The notes under the pieces: generated by a model | What the model saw: the letters and a program-made list of their open reading frames with translations, nothing else | What the model was told of the DNA's origin: nothing | Databases searched by the model: none | Source: Paenibacillus sp. EZ-K15 | GTDB lineage: Bacteria; Bacillota; Bacilli; Paenibacillales; Paenibacillaceae | Assembly (NCBI RefSeq): GCF_002573715.1 | Contig: NZ_PDHM01000021.1 | Location: 124,001-188,000 of the forward strand | Direction of reading: 5' to 3' | Length of the DNA stretch: 64,000 nt | Shown here: positions 35,000 through 42,932 of the stretch, one piece after another | How the letters are laid out: each line of letters opens with the position of its first letter | Position numbering within the stretch: the stretch's first letter is position 1 | Program-made: the position numbers and the translations under genes

Positions 35000-36523
35000 A
35001 TGTTAAAACACCCAAGAAGGCCCAAACGCCTCTTCATGATCATCAGTCTCATATTGCTGCTCACATTATCTACAACCGGCTGCTTCCGGCAGCCCGGATA
35101 CAACGACGAAACCTATGATGGGGACACGGTAAATCTAATCTATTATACGATCGGAGAGCCTGACAAGGATCTGAAGCTCGTCAATGATAAAATCAATGAA
35201 ATCATGGCTCGTAAAATCGGTGTGACGATCACCTATGTCAAGGTAAGCTGGCAGGAATATGAAGATCGGCTGAACACGCTGATATCCGCCGGAAGTCCAT
35301 TTGACATTGCTTTTGCACCCGATTATGCAACCACCGCTATGCGGGGCGCCTGGCTGAAGCTGGATGACTATCTTGCCGGCCTGGGTAAGGATATGTACGA
35401 CACGATCGACCCCACCTTTTGGCAAGGGGTTCGTTTGAACGATGGCAGCATTTACGGTGTGCCGACCAATAAAGAGTTAGCCGTGCTTGATCAGTGGATG
35501 TACCCCGCTTCCATCGTGAGTAAGTACAATATCGATATTACCAAGTACAATACGCTGGAGTCGCTTGAACCGCTGCTTCGGATGATTCATCGGGAAGAGC
35601 CGACATACATCCCTATGGAATTGGATCGGGACTCCCACAATTTCTTCGCTCTCCATGGATACGAATATATTATGAACCATAAATTGCCCTTGATGATCAA
35701 ATCACTGGACCCGAGTGCTCAGGTGGTGAATATCTTCGAAACCAAGGAAGCGCGGCAGGTACTGGATACGTTGCGGCGTTATTACAAGGAAGGTTTCATT
35801 AATGAGGATGCCGCGCTGCGAGAGCCTGGAGGACTTAAACGCGGGGCCAAGGTGTTCTGGAAGTCCTCAGGCGGAGGTCCGCTCTCGGAGACAACTTGGA
35901 GCAAGGATCGCGGCTACAAGATTGTAGCGAATCCCGTAACCCCAAGCACCGTCACAACGGAATCCGTCCGGGGCGGCATCATGACCGTGAATGCCAATAC
36001 CAAGCATCCGGTGGAATGCATTAAATTTCTGAATTTGCTCAATACGGACCCGGAAATCCGAAACTTATTTAACTATGGGATTGAAGGCGTGCACTATACA
36101 CTGGATGAACAAGAGCAAGTCGTTCTAACCACGGACAAGGACAGCGATGGCAACCCGATTCCGGATGCGCCTGCAAGCCGCTATTCAGGAGTACAGTACA
36201 CGCAGGGGAATTGGTTTATCCTGAAAACCATGGGCGGCGATAACCCGGACCCCCTCGACAAATGGGATCAATTCCGCAAATATAACGCTGGCGTCGTCAA
36301 GTCCAACGTGCTCGGCTTTACACCCGATCTATCCAAGCTGACCGTCCAAACCGATAACATCGAGATGGTCTGGCATAAATATTATCCGAGCCTCATGACA
36401 GGCTCCGTCGATGTGGATACGATCCTCCCCAAGTTTAACGAGGAGCTGAAGCAAGCAGGCATGGACGACGTACGGCAGGAAGTGCAGAAGCAGCTGGATG
36501 CTTGGCGGGGTGAAATGAAGTGA
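35000..36523 (+). CDS. Second solute-binding lipoprotein, DUF3502-type
   Basis: 507 residues. Lipobox Cys28 (TTGC) after a basic N-terminus and hydrophobic core. The binding fold aligns with 30836-32332 throughout (IGVTITYVKVSWQEYEDRLN against IGVKVDIKVASWGEWDTKMN), with the same DUF3502-like end (NVLGFTPDLSKLTVQTDNIE, near residue 435). No permease follows; a terminator does. It could be an alternative ligand-binding subunit for the same permeases, or a sensor partner for the kinase. Confidence 0.9.
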   Translation: MLKHPRRPKRLFMIISLILLLTLSTTGCFRQPGYNDETYDGDTVNLIYYTIGEPDKDLKLVNDKINEIMARKIGVTITYVKVSWQEYEDRLNTLISAGSPFDIAFAPDYATTAMRGAWLKLDDYLAGLGKDMYDTIDPTFWQGVRLNDGSIYGVPTNKELAVLDQWMYPASIVSKYNIDITKYNTLESLEPLLRMIHREEPTYIPMELDRDSHNFFALHGYEYIMNHKLPLMIKSLDPSAQVVNIFETKEARQVLDTLRRYYKEGFINEDAALREPGGLKRGAKVFWKSSGGGPLSETTWSKDRGYKIVANPVTPSTVTTESVRGGIMTVNANTKHPVECIKFLNLLNTDPEIRNLFNYGIEGVHYTLDEQEQVVLTTDKDSDGNPIPDAPASRYSGVQYTQGNWFILKTMGGDNPDPLDKWDQFRKYNAGVVKSNVLGFTPDLSKLTVQTDNIEMVWHKYYPSLMTGSVDVDTILPKFNEELKQAGMDDVRQEVQKQLDAWRGEMK

Positions 36524-36598
36524 GTATTGACAGCTTTTGCTTCCCACGGTCAGATCCACCTAGGCCCTCACATCGAGACATGGACCCTATTCAAAAGA

Positions 36599-36630
36599 GA
36601 CCCTGAAGCGGATAGCTTCAAGGTCTTTTT
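36599..36630 (+). terminator. Terminator after the second lipoprotein gene
   Basis: Stem GACCCTGAAGC (36599-36609) with GCTTCAAGGTC (36615-36625), 5-base loop, then TTTTTCG. Confidence 0.85.
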
Positions 36631-36692
36631 CGCCGTTTGTTATCTTAGTCCCCTGAACGGTAACGAGGAAGAAGCACATTCGAGGTGATCAG

Positions 36693-37124
36693 CTATTCCC
36701 ATTTATCGTAGGCTGCATGCAAATTGACTTCGGACAGGAGTCCTTTTTGCAGCTGTGGATTCGGAACCATTCGATTGTATTTTATAATCTTTTGATTAAT
36801 GGCCTCGAACTCTGTCTCCGGAATCGCAGTCGACTCCGGGCGCTCCAAGAGCCGCTTGATGTCGGCCGCGATTTCTTTTCTCAGCTCCACCCAAGCTGGC
36901 TGGTAATTCGCGTTCTTCATGATCCCGGTTAGAACATCCCCGTCTTCGATCTTAATCGGCTTTCCCTTTAACGGTGAGTCGTCAAAGCCGCCTTCTCTGG
37001 CAAATTTGTCGATGGCCGATTCCAGAAGCCCGCTGCTGGTCGACATGGAGCGTCGTTCCTTTTCTTCACTTTGATCTTCTTCGGCAGCAGAAGCTGATTC
37101 TTTTGGGTCATCGTTCAAATCCAT
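36693..37124 (-). CDS. DUF1992 (DnaJC28-homologous) protein
   Basis: 143 residues. An approximately 27-residue acidic/serine-rich leader, then the DUF1992 domain: LLESAIDKFAREGGFDDSP at about 32-50, LKGKPIKIEDGD, and ANYQPAWVELRKEIAADI. The domain is a helical module also present in the C-terminal part of DnaJ subfamily C member 28. ATG 37124 follows GGAGG at spacing 7. Monocistronic; role unknown. Confidence 0.8.
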   Translation of the reverse strand: MDLNDDPKESASAAEEDQSEEKERRSMSTSSGLLESAIDKFAREGGFDDSPLKGKPIKIEDGDVLTGIMKNANYQPAWVELRKEIAADIKRLLERPESTAIPETEFEAINQKIIKYNRMVPNPQLQKGLLSEVNLHAAYDKWE

Positions 37125-37202
37125 TCAGTCACCTCCATTTACAATTCATATGAAGCTCGTAGTCATTCTTTCGGCAAAAGAAAGGCTATTCCTCTTTTGA
37201 AT

Positions 37203-37312
37203 TCATTTTCTAGAAACCAGGTCTTTTACTGCACCTATTAACGCTACTGGGAGTAATGTAATGGCAAGAATGGCAGTGAATAAGTTGTATGAGACTCTTA
37301 CAAGTCTTTTCT
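37203..37312 (-). pseudogene. Short hydrophobic reading frame after the ABC permease, probable remnant
   Basis: An open frame without a clear start runs to a TGA at 37203-37205. Its last residues are strongly hydrophobic with a basic tail (SYNLFTAILAITLLP, then ALIGAVKDLVSRK). It looks like the last transmembrane segment of a membrane protein. It begins where the ABC-2 permease ends (37298), so it is either an eroded downstream gene or a leftover from a frameshift. Confidence 0.3.
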
Positions 37313-37924
37313 AGTAAATAGGCTTATCGTTAAGAAATAGGAAGCGATGAATACGACTACGATACCAATTAGAATAAGAAGCAATGTTTGATCGCTAAGG
37401 ACGCCTTTCTCGCTCACCATATTCATTAGCACCGCTGCAGGTTGTGCCAGGATAATTAAGGAGACCATGAATACTGCATTGATAATTCCGGCTCCTTTTT
37501 TACTAAGTGCGTAAAAAAGAGGCATATAGATAGAAATTAGAACAAGCAGCATTCCTACTGAAACCAATATGGACAATACCGTATAGTCTGGCTTTTCAAG
37601 CTGTGGGAATGAAAGATTAATGAGCCGGTGAATCCCGTAAGAAGCAATGACTCCAAACAAAGTATACATGATGGCTGTTATGTATTTGGCTTGCACAATA
37701 TGTTTGCGACTAATCGGCAGCGTGACCAGAAATTTATGGTTATGGTTTTTGATATCGATCATCGTAGCTAGAATAATGGAGCCGAAAGCCGTATAGATTC
37801 CTACAAAATAAATAGACATTTCACTTTTGGGTATAAAAGCGAAACTGAATACAGCGAGATAAAGAAGAATCGTCCAAAGTGAGCTTTTTAAAGCGATGAA
37901 GTCTTTACGAAGCAAATTAAGCAT
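37298..37924 (-). CDS. ABC-2-type membrane permease
   Basis: 208 residues with about six predicted spans (e.g. SLWTILLYLAVFSFAFIP at residues 15-32; SLIILAQPAAVLMNMVSE). It resembles the ABC2_membrane_5-type permeases that pair with YtrB-like ATPases. It overlaps the ATPase stop by eight bases and belongs to the GntR-ATPase-permease operon. The substrate is unknown; such systems are often induced by cell-wall stress. Confidence 0.8.
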   Translation of the reverse strand: MLNLLRKDFIALKSSLWTILLYLAVFSFAFIPKSEMSIYFVGIYTAFGSIILATMIDIKNHNHKFLVTLPISRKHIVQAKYITAIMYTLFGVIASYGIHRLINLSFPQLEKPDYTVLSILVSVGMLLVLISIYMPLFYALSKKGAGIINAVFMVSLIILAQPAAVLMNMVSEKGVLSDQTLLLILIGIVVVFIASYFLTISLFTRKDL

Positions 37925-38783
37925 GAACTCGTCCTCCCTTGGCAGTGAAATACATGATGTCTTCTAAGGATGGTTTTTCTAAAATAGCATTATTGCCGAA
38001 CAGCTGCTCGGCCTTGCGTCTATTATCTACTAAACCCTCAAAACCAAGCGCCGTCTCACGAATCCCGATAAATTCCTTTCGAATATCCGAATCAATCAGT
38101 TGTAAGTCGCCCTTCACGATCGCGTATCTCTCAAGCACATCATCTTTCGCTTCATTGAATACGAGTTTTCCGTCATTGACGAAAGTAATGTAGTCAGCAA
38201 TGCGGTCCAAATCCGTCGTAATATGTGTCGAGAAGATAATCGTATTTTTTTCGTCCTGCATCATATCCGCAAGCAGATCGAGCATTTCCCTTCTGAACAC
38301 AGGATCGAGTCCAGAAGTCGGCTCATCCATGACCAGGAGTTCTGCCTCATGGGATAAGGCAATGGCAAGGGAGAGTTTAATCTTCATTCCCTTAGATAAA
38401 TCTTCAACCTTCTTCTTAGGAGACAATTCGAATTGTTCGAGGTAGCGGTTAAATTTCTTTTCATTCCAATGGCTGTAAAAAGGTGCGATCATTCTCTTCG
38501 TATCACGAATCGTAAGATGCTCATAATAGAAGCAATCATCCGAGACGATGCCGATGCGCTGTTTAATGTCGACTTCATGTTTAGGCATATCCAGGCCGAG
38601 TATTTTTACACTGCCGGAATCGGGACGGATCATGCCGAGCATCATCTTGATTAAGGTGCTTTTACCAACACCATTCGGACCAATGAGTCCAGTAATGTAG
38701 CCTTGTTTCACATCCAGAGATACATGATCGACTTTGAAAAGAGGGTATGTTTTTGTTAAATTTCGTAATTCGATTGCATTCAT
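37917..38783 (-). CDS. ABC transporter ATP-binding protein (YtrB-like)
   Basis: 288 residues. Walker A GPNGVGKST (about 33-41), signature LSKGMKIKLSLA, Walker B LLVMDEPTSGLDP, H-loop FSTHITTDL, and a C-terminal extension of about 80 residues. Its start overlaps the GntR stop by four bases (ATGA). It powers the permease 37298-37924. Confidence 0.88.
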   Translation of the reverse strand: MNAIELRNLTKTYPLFKVDHVSLDVKQGYITGLIGPNGVGKSTLIKMMLGMIRPDSGSVKILGLDMPKHEVDIKQRIGIVSDDCFYYEHLTIRDTKRMIAPFYSHWNEKKFNRYLEQFELSPKKKVEDLSKGMKIKLSLAIALSHEAELLVMDEPTSGLDPVFRREMLDLLADMMQDEKNTIIFSTHITTDLDRIADYITFVNDGKLVFNEAKDDVLERYAIVKGDLQLIDSDIRKEFIGIRETALGFEGLVDNRRKAEQLFGNNAILEKPSLEDIMYFTAKGGRVHA

Positions 38784-39172
38784 GGCGTTTGTTCCTCCTC
38801 GAACAGTAAAGTCAGATGATCGATTACATCTTGTTGGCTCATGTTTAATTCCTTGCTTTCTCGAATGATATTCATCATTTTCTCTTCTAATCTCTTCATC
38901 AGCTGCTCCCTGATGAAATCTTTATTTGCCCCTGATACGAAACAACCCTTACCTACGACCGAGTCGATTAGTTTTTCGTTCTCCAATTCTTCATAGGCAC
39001 GCTTAGTCGTAATAACACTAACCTGCAAATCCTTAGCAAGCTGCCTTATAGAAGGGAGACTGTCACCTGCGCGCATTTCTCCACTCAGAATACTCTGTCT
39101 AATCTGGTTCATAATCTGTATGTAAATCGGATCGCTCGATGCGTTGGATAATATGATTTTTATGCCGCTCAC
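38780..39172 (-). CDS. GntR-family regulator, YtrA subfamily
   Basis: About 130 residues. N-terminal winged helix (YIQIMNQIRQSILSGEMRAG, DSLPSIRQLAKDLQVSVITT) and a short helical dimerisation tail without a ligand-binding domain, as in YtrA. It represses its own operon with ATPase and permease. The -10 box lies in a palindromic operator (39200-39220) and transcription would begin near 39203, which makes the in-frame ATG 39196 implausible. GTG 39172 is the best standard start, though GAGGTGAG suggests a non-standard codon near 39163, where relatives place Met. Confidence 0.87.
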   Translation of the reverse strand: MSGIKIILSNASSDPIYIQIMNQIRQSILSGEMRAGDSLPSIRQLAKDLQVSVITTKRAYEELENEKLIDSVVGKGCFVSGANKDFIREQLMKRLEEKMMNIIRESKELNMSQQDVIDHLTLLFEEEQTP

Positions 39173-39199
39173 CTCACTGCTGTTAATTAAGTGCATAGT

Positions 39200-39238
39200 G
39201 TGTATATATAATATATACACTATTCTCTCTTGTGTCAA
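39200..39238 (-). promoter_or_regulatory. Autoregulated promoter and operator of the GntR/ABC operon
   Basis: Minus-strand -35 TTGACA (39233-39238), 17-bp spacer, -10 TATATT (39210-39215). A perfect palindrome (arms GTGTATATAT at 39200-39209 and 39211-39220) covers the -10 box. The ends GTGTA/TACAC agree with YtrA-type operators. Repressor binding would block RNA polymerase. Confidence 0.85.
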
Positions 39239-39275
39239 TTCATCCATCTGGGCAGTCATTCTTGTCCACTTCGAT

Positions 39276-39308
39276 TAAAAATAAAAAAGCCGCGGGTTAC
39301 GCGACTTT
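39276..39308 (-). terminator. Terminator after the FIMAH-domain remnant
   Basis: Stem CGCG/CGCG with flanking pairs (39288-39306, one mismatch) followed on the minus strand by TTTTTTATTTTT. It ends transcription coming from 39369-39986. Confidence 0.7.
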
Positions 39309-39368
39309 GTATGGGTGTATGTTCTTGTCTCCGACAGGGCCATCTTATGGCATACTCAACTTCATTTA

Positions 39369-39986
39369 TTACTGGAGTGCCGATGCATCCCGAATCAAAT
39401 AGGCTGCTGCTTCAGTTGAAATATGCTTACCCGTTTGGGCGCGGACTTGATTTATAAATGCTGTGATATTCCCTTTTACGGCCTTCGTAGCAAGGCTGTT
39501 CGCAATACCATGATTGTCAATCCATCCCTGTTCAGCAAATCGATATACAAGCTCTTCCAGACTGTTGAAACTAGTGACGATTTTGAAATTCACCTCTTGA
39601 ACGGATTCGTTACCAGCCAAGTCGGCTGCCCGTATCGTCAGCGTATGCTCGCCAAGAGGTAGACCGAATAATGGAAGGACTGAATCAGGATTTACTTGCT
39701 CACCATCCAGAGTTATCGCAATACGATCGGAATCTGCGCCTGACCATTCGTCCTGAACTTCAAAGGCTAGCTCCAAATCATCCGCACTGCTGATTTCTTC
39801 GGGAATGTCCGATTTCCAGTCGATTACGGGTCCCTCTTGATCCACATGCAACCGGATCGTTCGCGGGATTTCCTCATTGCCGGCTTTGTCGACGGATCGA
39901 TAAGTAAGCACGTGACGACCGTTATCAAGCACTTGCAATATACTCATTAAAATCTTCCTGGCTCCATCGAGGAGTCTGTCGGGCAA
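39369..39986 (-). pseudogene. C-terminal fragment of a large extracellular protein (Ig-like repeats + FIMAH domain)
   Basis: About 205 residues open. They contain parts of two or three Ig-like strands of the secreted-enzyme type (GRHVLTYRSVDKAGNEE at about 22-38; LPLGEHTLTIRAADLAGNES at about 108-127), then a FIMAH domain (VRAQTGKHISTEAAAYLIRD, near the C-terminus), which normally ends large secreted Paenibacillus polysaccharide lyases or hydrolases. There is no signal peptide, no catalytic domain and no clear ribosome site. It is the decayed 3' end of a once larger gene. A terminator is preserved downstream. Confidence 0.75.
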
Positions 39987-40206
39987 ATCGCTAAAATCTG
40001 CGGATACGCCACGCTAAACGCACTTTCATCGCAATTTCAAAAAATTGACGGGCATGACTCCCGGAGCGTACAGGAAACAGGCTGTTTCCAATCGTTAAAG
40101 CACGCCAACAAGCACTTGCGATCATCGTAAGTGTTTGTTACATACTGGAACGAACGGATTAGGGAATTTCGTCGATTGACAATTGCCCCAGTTAGAATTA
40201 CATTGA

Positions 40207-40230
40207 ATATAGTTAAGTACTTAACTATAT
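40207..40230 (+). promoter_or_regulatory. Palindromic operator before the MarR gene
   Basis: A perfect 24-bp palindrome with the core TTAAGTACTTAA, overlapping the first possible ATG at 40229. The same motif (TAGTTAAG..CTTAACTA) lies at 40713-40730 before the reductase gene, so one regulator probably controls both. Confidence 0.8.
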
Positions 40231-40246
40231 GGAAGGCGTGATCACT

Positions 40247-40693
40247 TTGAATGACCTGCAACAATACGTGCTGGATTTGCCGCTGCCTACCCTTGCTTTC
40301 TTCACGCTGGTGGAAACAACGGCAAAACTGGTCGACGTGTCCGAAAGCTACTGGAAAGCGCAAGGGCTTAACGGAGCCAGAATACGGATTCTAGTTGAGC
40401 TTATGAAAGAGGGAGGTACGATGCTTCCTTCCAAGCTGGCACAAAAAATCGGTGTAACCAAACCCAATATCAGTCTGCTGCTTACCCCCTTGGAACATGA
40501 AGGCTTGATCCGCCGGGATCACCATCCCCGGGACGGTCGAAAGTCGGTCATCACCATTACAAGCGAAGGTCAGCGTCTATTGATCCACAACCTGCCCGCA
40601 AACAGGCAGCGGATATCCGAAAAAATGAATGTGCTGAGTGAACCTGAATTAAAGCAGCTTCTGGGCCTTCTGCAAAAATTAAAGGAAGCGTAA
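40247..40693 (+). CDS. MarR-family transcriptional regulator
   Basis: 148 residues. Winged helix with SKLAQKIGVTKPNISLLLTP (about 66-85) and the MarR wing DHHPRDGRKSVITIT. I start it at TTG 40247, ten bases after GGAAGG, because the ATG at 40229 lies inside the operator. It is flanked by two matching palindromes (40207-40230 and 40713-40730), which implies autorepression and repression of the NmrA-like gene. No cysteine is obvious for redox sensing. Confidence 0.88.
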   Translation: MNDLQQYVLDLPLPTLAFFTLVETTAKLVDVSESYWKAQGLNGARIRILVELMKEGGTMLPSKLAQKIGVTKPNISLLLTPLEHEGLIRRDHHPRDGRKSVITITSEGQRLLIHNLPANRQRISEKMNVLSEPELKQLLGLLQKLKEA

Positions 40694-40712
40694 CGGTGTT
40701 CTTACGCCAATC

Positions 40713-40730
40713 TAGTTAAGCACTTAACTA
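40713..40730 (+). promoter_or_regulatory. MarR-type operator before the NmrA-like gene
   Basis: TAGTTAAG-CA-CTTAACTA, an 8-bp inverted repeat identical to the arms of the site at 40207-40230, 20 bp after the MarR stop and 23 bp before the next start. Confidence 0.75.
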
Positions 40731-40752
40731 AATAAGGAAAGGATGACATTCG

Positions 40753-41580
40753 ATGTCTACCATTATTACTGGAGCGAGCGGCCGGCTCGGCCGGCTCATT
40801 ATCAAAGAGCTTCTACACCATGTTCAGCCTAATCAAATCGTTGCTTGCGTTCGTCAGATGGACTCTGCAGCAGCATTGGAGGAGCAGGGAATTGCGGTCC
40901 GCTTCTGCGACTACGACGAACCTGCCTCCCTGAAGGAGGCATTCGCCGGCGCTTCGCGCCTGTTGTTCATTTCTAGCCCCCACCCCGATGATACCGTTCG
41001 TTTGCGGCAGCATGCCCATGTGGTTGAAGCCGCAAAAAAAGCGAACGTCGGCCATTTTTTATACACCGGTTTCGCCTTTCCTGAACATAGCGACATTTCA
41101 ATGACCCATTTGCATTTGGCTACCGAGCATGCCATTCGCACAACCGGAATTCCTTATACTTTTCTTCGCAGTGGTTTGTACATGGACTTTATTGAAGCAC
41201 TGGATTTGAATACAGTCATGTCAACAGGGAATCTTCGCATCCCTCCAGGATCGTGGAAATTCAACGTTGTTACGCGCTACGATCTGGCGGTCGCTATAGC
41301 GGGGGGCATATCCGGTGAGGGCCATTGGAATAAGACTTATGAGCTTGTTGCGCCAGCCGCTTGGAGTTTCAATGAGTTGGTCTCCACTCTTTCAGAGCTA
41401 ACGGGCAAACCGATATCCCTATGTCCCACCAACGAGGTGCAGCATTGGATATTTAGCTTTTTAAGAAAAATCGATACGGCTTCAACTTCTGGCGACCTGG
41501 AGAATTTATTGGGCCGTCCGGTAACAACGTTGAAAGAAAGCCTCAAATCTTATATCGGGACAGAGGTTAGATCTAACTGA
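40753..41580 (+). CDS. NmrA-like NAD(P)H-binding protein (QorB/YtfG type)
   Basis: 275 residues. The atypical short-chain-dehydrogenase Rossmann motif TGASGRLG (7-14) is followed by VACVRQMDSAAALEEQGIAV (about 30-49) and LLFISSPHP, as in NAD(P)H:quinone oxidoreductase 2-like NmrA proteins; the usual Tyr-x3-Lys is not evident. ATG 40753 follows GGAAAGG. Under MarR control (operator 40713-40730), which suggests induction by quinones or other electrophiles. A sensor rather than an enzyme is also possible for this fold. Confidence 0.85.
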   Translation: MSTIITGASGRLGRLIIKELLHHVQPNQIVACVRQMDSAAALEEQGIAVRFCDYDEPASLKEAFAGASRLLFISSPHPDDTVRLRQHAHVVEAAKKANVGHFLYTGFAFPEHSDISMTHLHLATEHAIRTTGIPYTFLRSGLYMDFIEALDLNTVMSTGNLRIPPGSWKFNVVTRYDLAVAIAGGISGEGHWNKTYELVAPAAWSFNELVSTLSELTGKPISLCPTNEVQHWIFSFLRKIDTASTSGDLENLLGRPVTTLKESLKSYIGTEVRSN

Positions 41581-41622
41581 TGATAAAATCGAGACGAAAG
41601 ATGATTCGAGTGTTATACGTTA

Positions 41623-41660
41623 AAACCACTTTACGGAATGTCCCTTCTGTAAAGTGGTTT
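41623..41660 (+). terminator. Stem-loop after the NmrA-like gene
   Basis: 12-bp perfect stem (AAACCACTTTAC, 41623-41634, with 41649-41660), a 14-base loop and a weak T-run (the stem ends in TTT). Confidence 0.6.
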
Positions 41661-42026
41661 GGACGTTAGTGAACGTTTTCCTTTACAGCGGCATACCGTG
41701 AAACTGGCTAAGCTTCATCGGAAACGCGGTCTATCTATTATTCATGCTCTTCGTCTGGGATAGGAGCAGCAAGGACTACAACACCCACCTTCCGATATTT
41801 ATTTTCTATTTTCATAAAAGAAGACCTCCTCTACGAAATCAAAGTAGGCGCATAGTACCCCATGTACAGCACGGCAGGATCTTATCCCAGTTAAGTGTTC
41901 CCATGAGACAGTCCGTGCGTTTTATATGTCCCCTCTTACTCTTGATATGAACCTCCCCAGATTAGAACCCATTATCTTCGATGCATTCGATTATTTCTAT
42001 TTAAAAGGGTCATGGGTCTCTTCCCA
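41661..42026. other. Gene-poor interval
   Basis: No supported reading frame, RNA gene or repeat seen. Short open frames here have no ribosome site. Confidence 0.4.
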
Positions 42027-42128
42027 TTAGCCTGTAAACACATCAACCTTGATCATAAATTCCTGATCGGATTGTTTGACCTCTCCCAATAAGTATCCGT
42101 CTTCTGAAAAACCGGAGATAAGCTTCAT
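42027..42128 (-). CDS. Possible 33-residue small protein
   Basis: ATG 42128 is preceded by AGGAGG with ideal spacing of 8. The 33-residue product starts MKLISGFSEDGYLLGEVKQS and ends IKVDVFTG; it is soluble, acidic and reads like one small beta unit. No family recognised. The strong ribosome site is the main support. It lies alone between the MarR/NmrA pair and the GMC oxidoreductase. Confidence 0.45.
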   Translation of the reverse strand: MKLISGFSEDGYLLGEVKQSDQEFMIKVDVFTG

Positions 42129-42932
42129 TCCATACACCTCCTGATAGTGATGTGCAATGCTATTGCTTACAATACCGCAGCTAACTTACATCAAGCTGTC
42201 GCCAATCTTAAACTTCAGGAATGGGGCTGCTATTGCATTAATCATCGCTCAGAACATCGTTACATGCGGAATTTTCATTGCACCTGCCCTACCCTACAGC
42301 GTCAGTCTGCCAAGTTGCTGATGCCGATAAACATATCAACAAACATTAAGTCAGCTATGAATAAATTTCTTGCCTTAAATAAAGGTGAGTTTATTCCACT
42401 GCTCCAGTCGCGCCGATTCGAAGGTCGACCTCTACTTGAAAACGAGATCGGGAGAGTTCTTCGCCCCAGTTATCCTAAGCTGCCTTGTATAAAGGATAGT
42501 GATATGCTCTTGCATACAGACCGAATCCTCCGGGTCAATTTGGTGATGCTGAAATTTAGGGCAATTGATCAACTCGCCAAGTACCTTGAAAGCCAGAAAT
42601 AATTGCACTGATAAAAGGACTAAGTAAAACAACGGCGACCAAGACTTTTACAAGCATTATTTGTAGCATTGCCGTCTTATCAGCATGTCGATCCTCTTGG
42701 TCAAATTTGCATAGCTGATTCACCGTAAATGGTACTGTTTCATTCCTCCTCGAAACCTGCAAAATCCTGCATGAGAATCGTCATCTTCTTAATTTCCTAG
42801 AAGGATTTTTATACGCTGGATCTCCATTTCATTTACTATTAGCCCTTCACCATCGGACCGATACAGTATTAGTCACATTTGTCAGAACAAATTAATATTC
42901 TGAACTAGTTCATTTCTAAAAGGAGTGCGTTA
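42129..42932. other. Gene-poor interval with broken hydrophobic frames
   Basis: Two overlapping minus-strand frames encode hydrophobic stretches (LVKVLVAVVLLSPFISAIIS at about 42600-42660; YLVLLSVQLFLAF nearby), and a plus-strand frame at 42157 encodes IALIIAQNIVTCGIFIAPAL. None has a convincing start, family match or length. It may be the residue of an eroded membrane-protein gene. The GMC promoter should be near 42880-42930; TTGTCA-like elements are present but not decisive. Confidence 0.35.
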
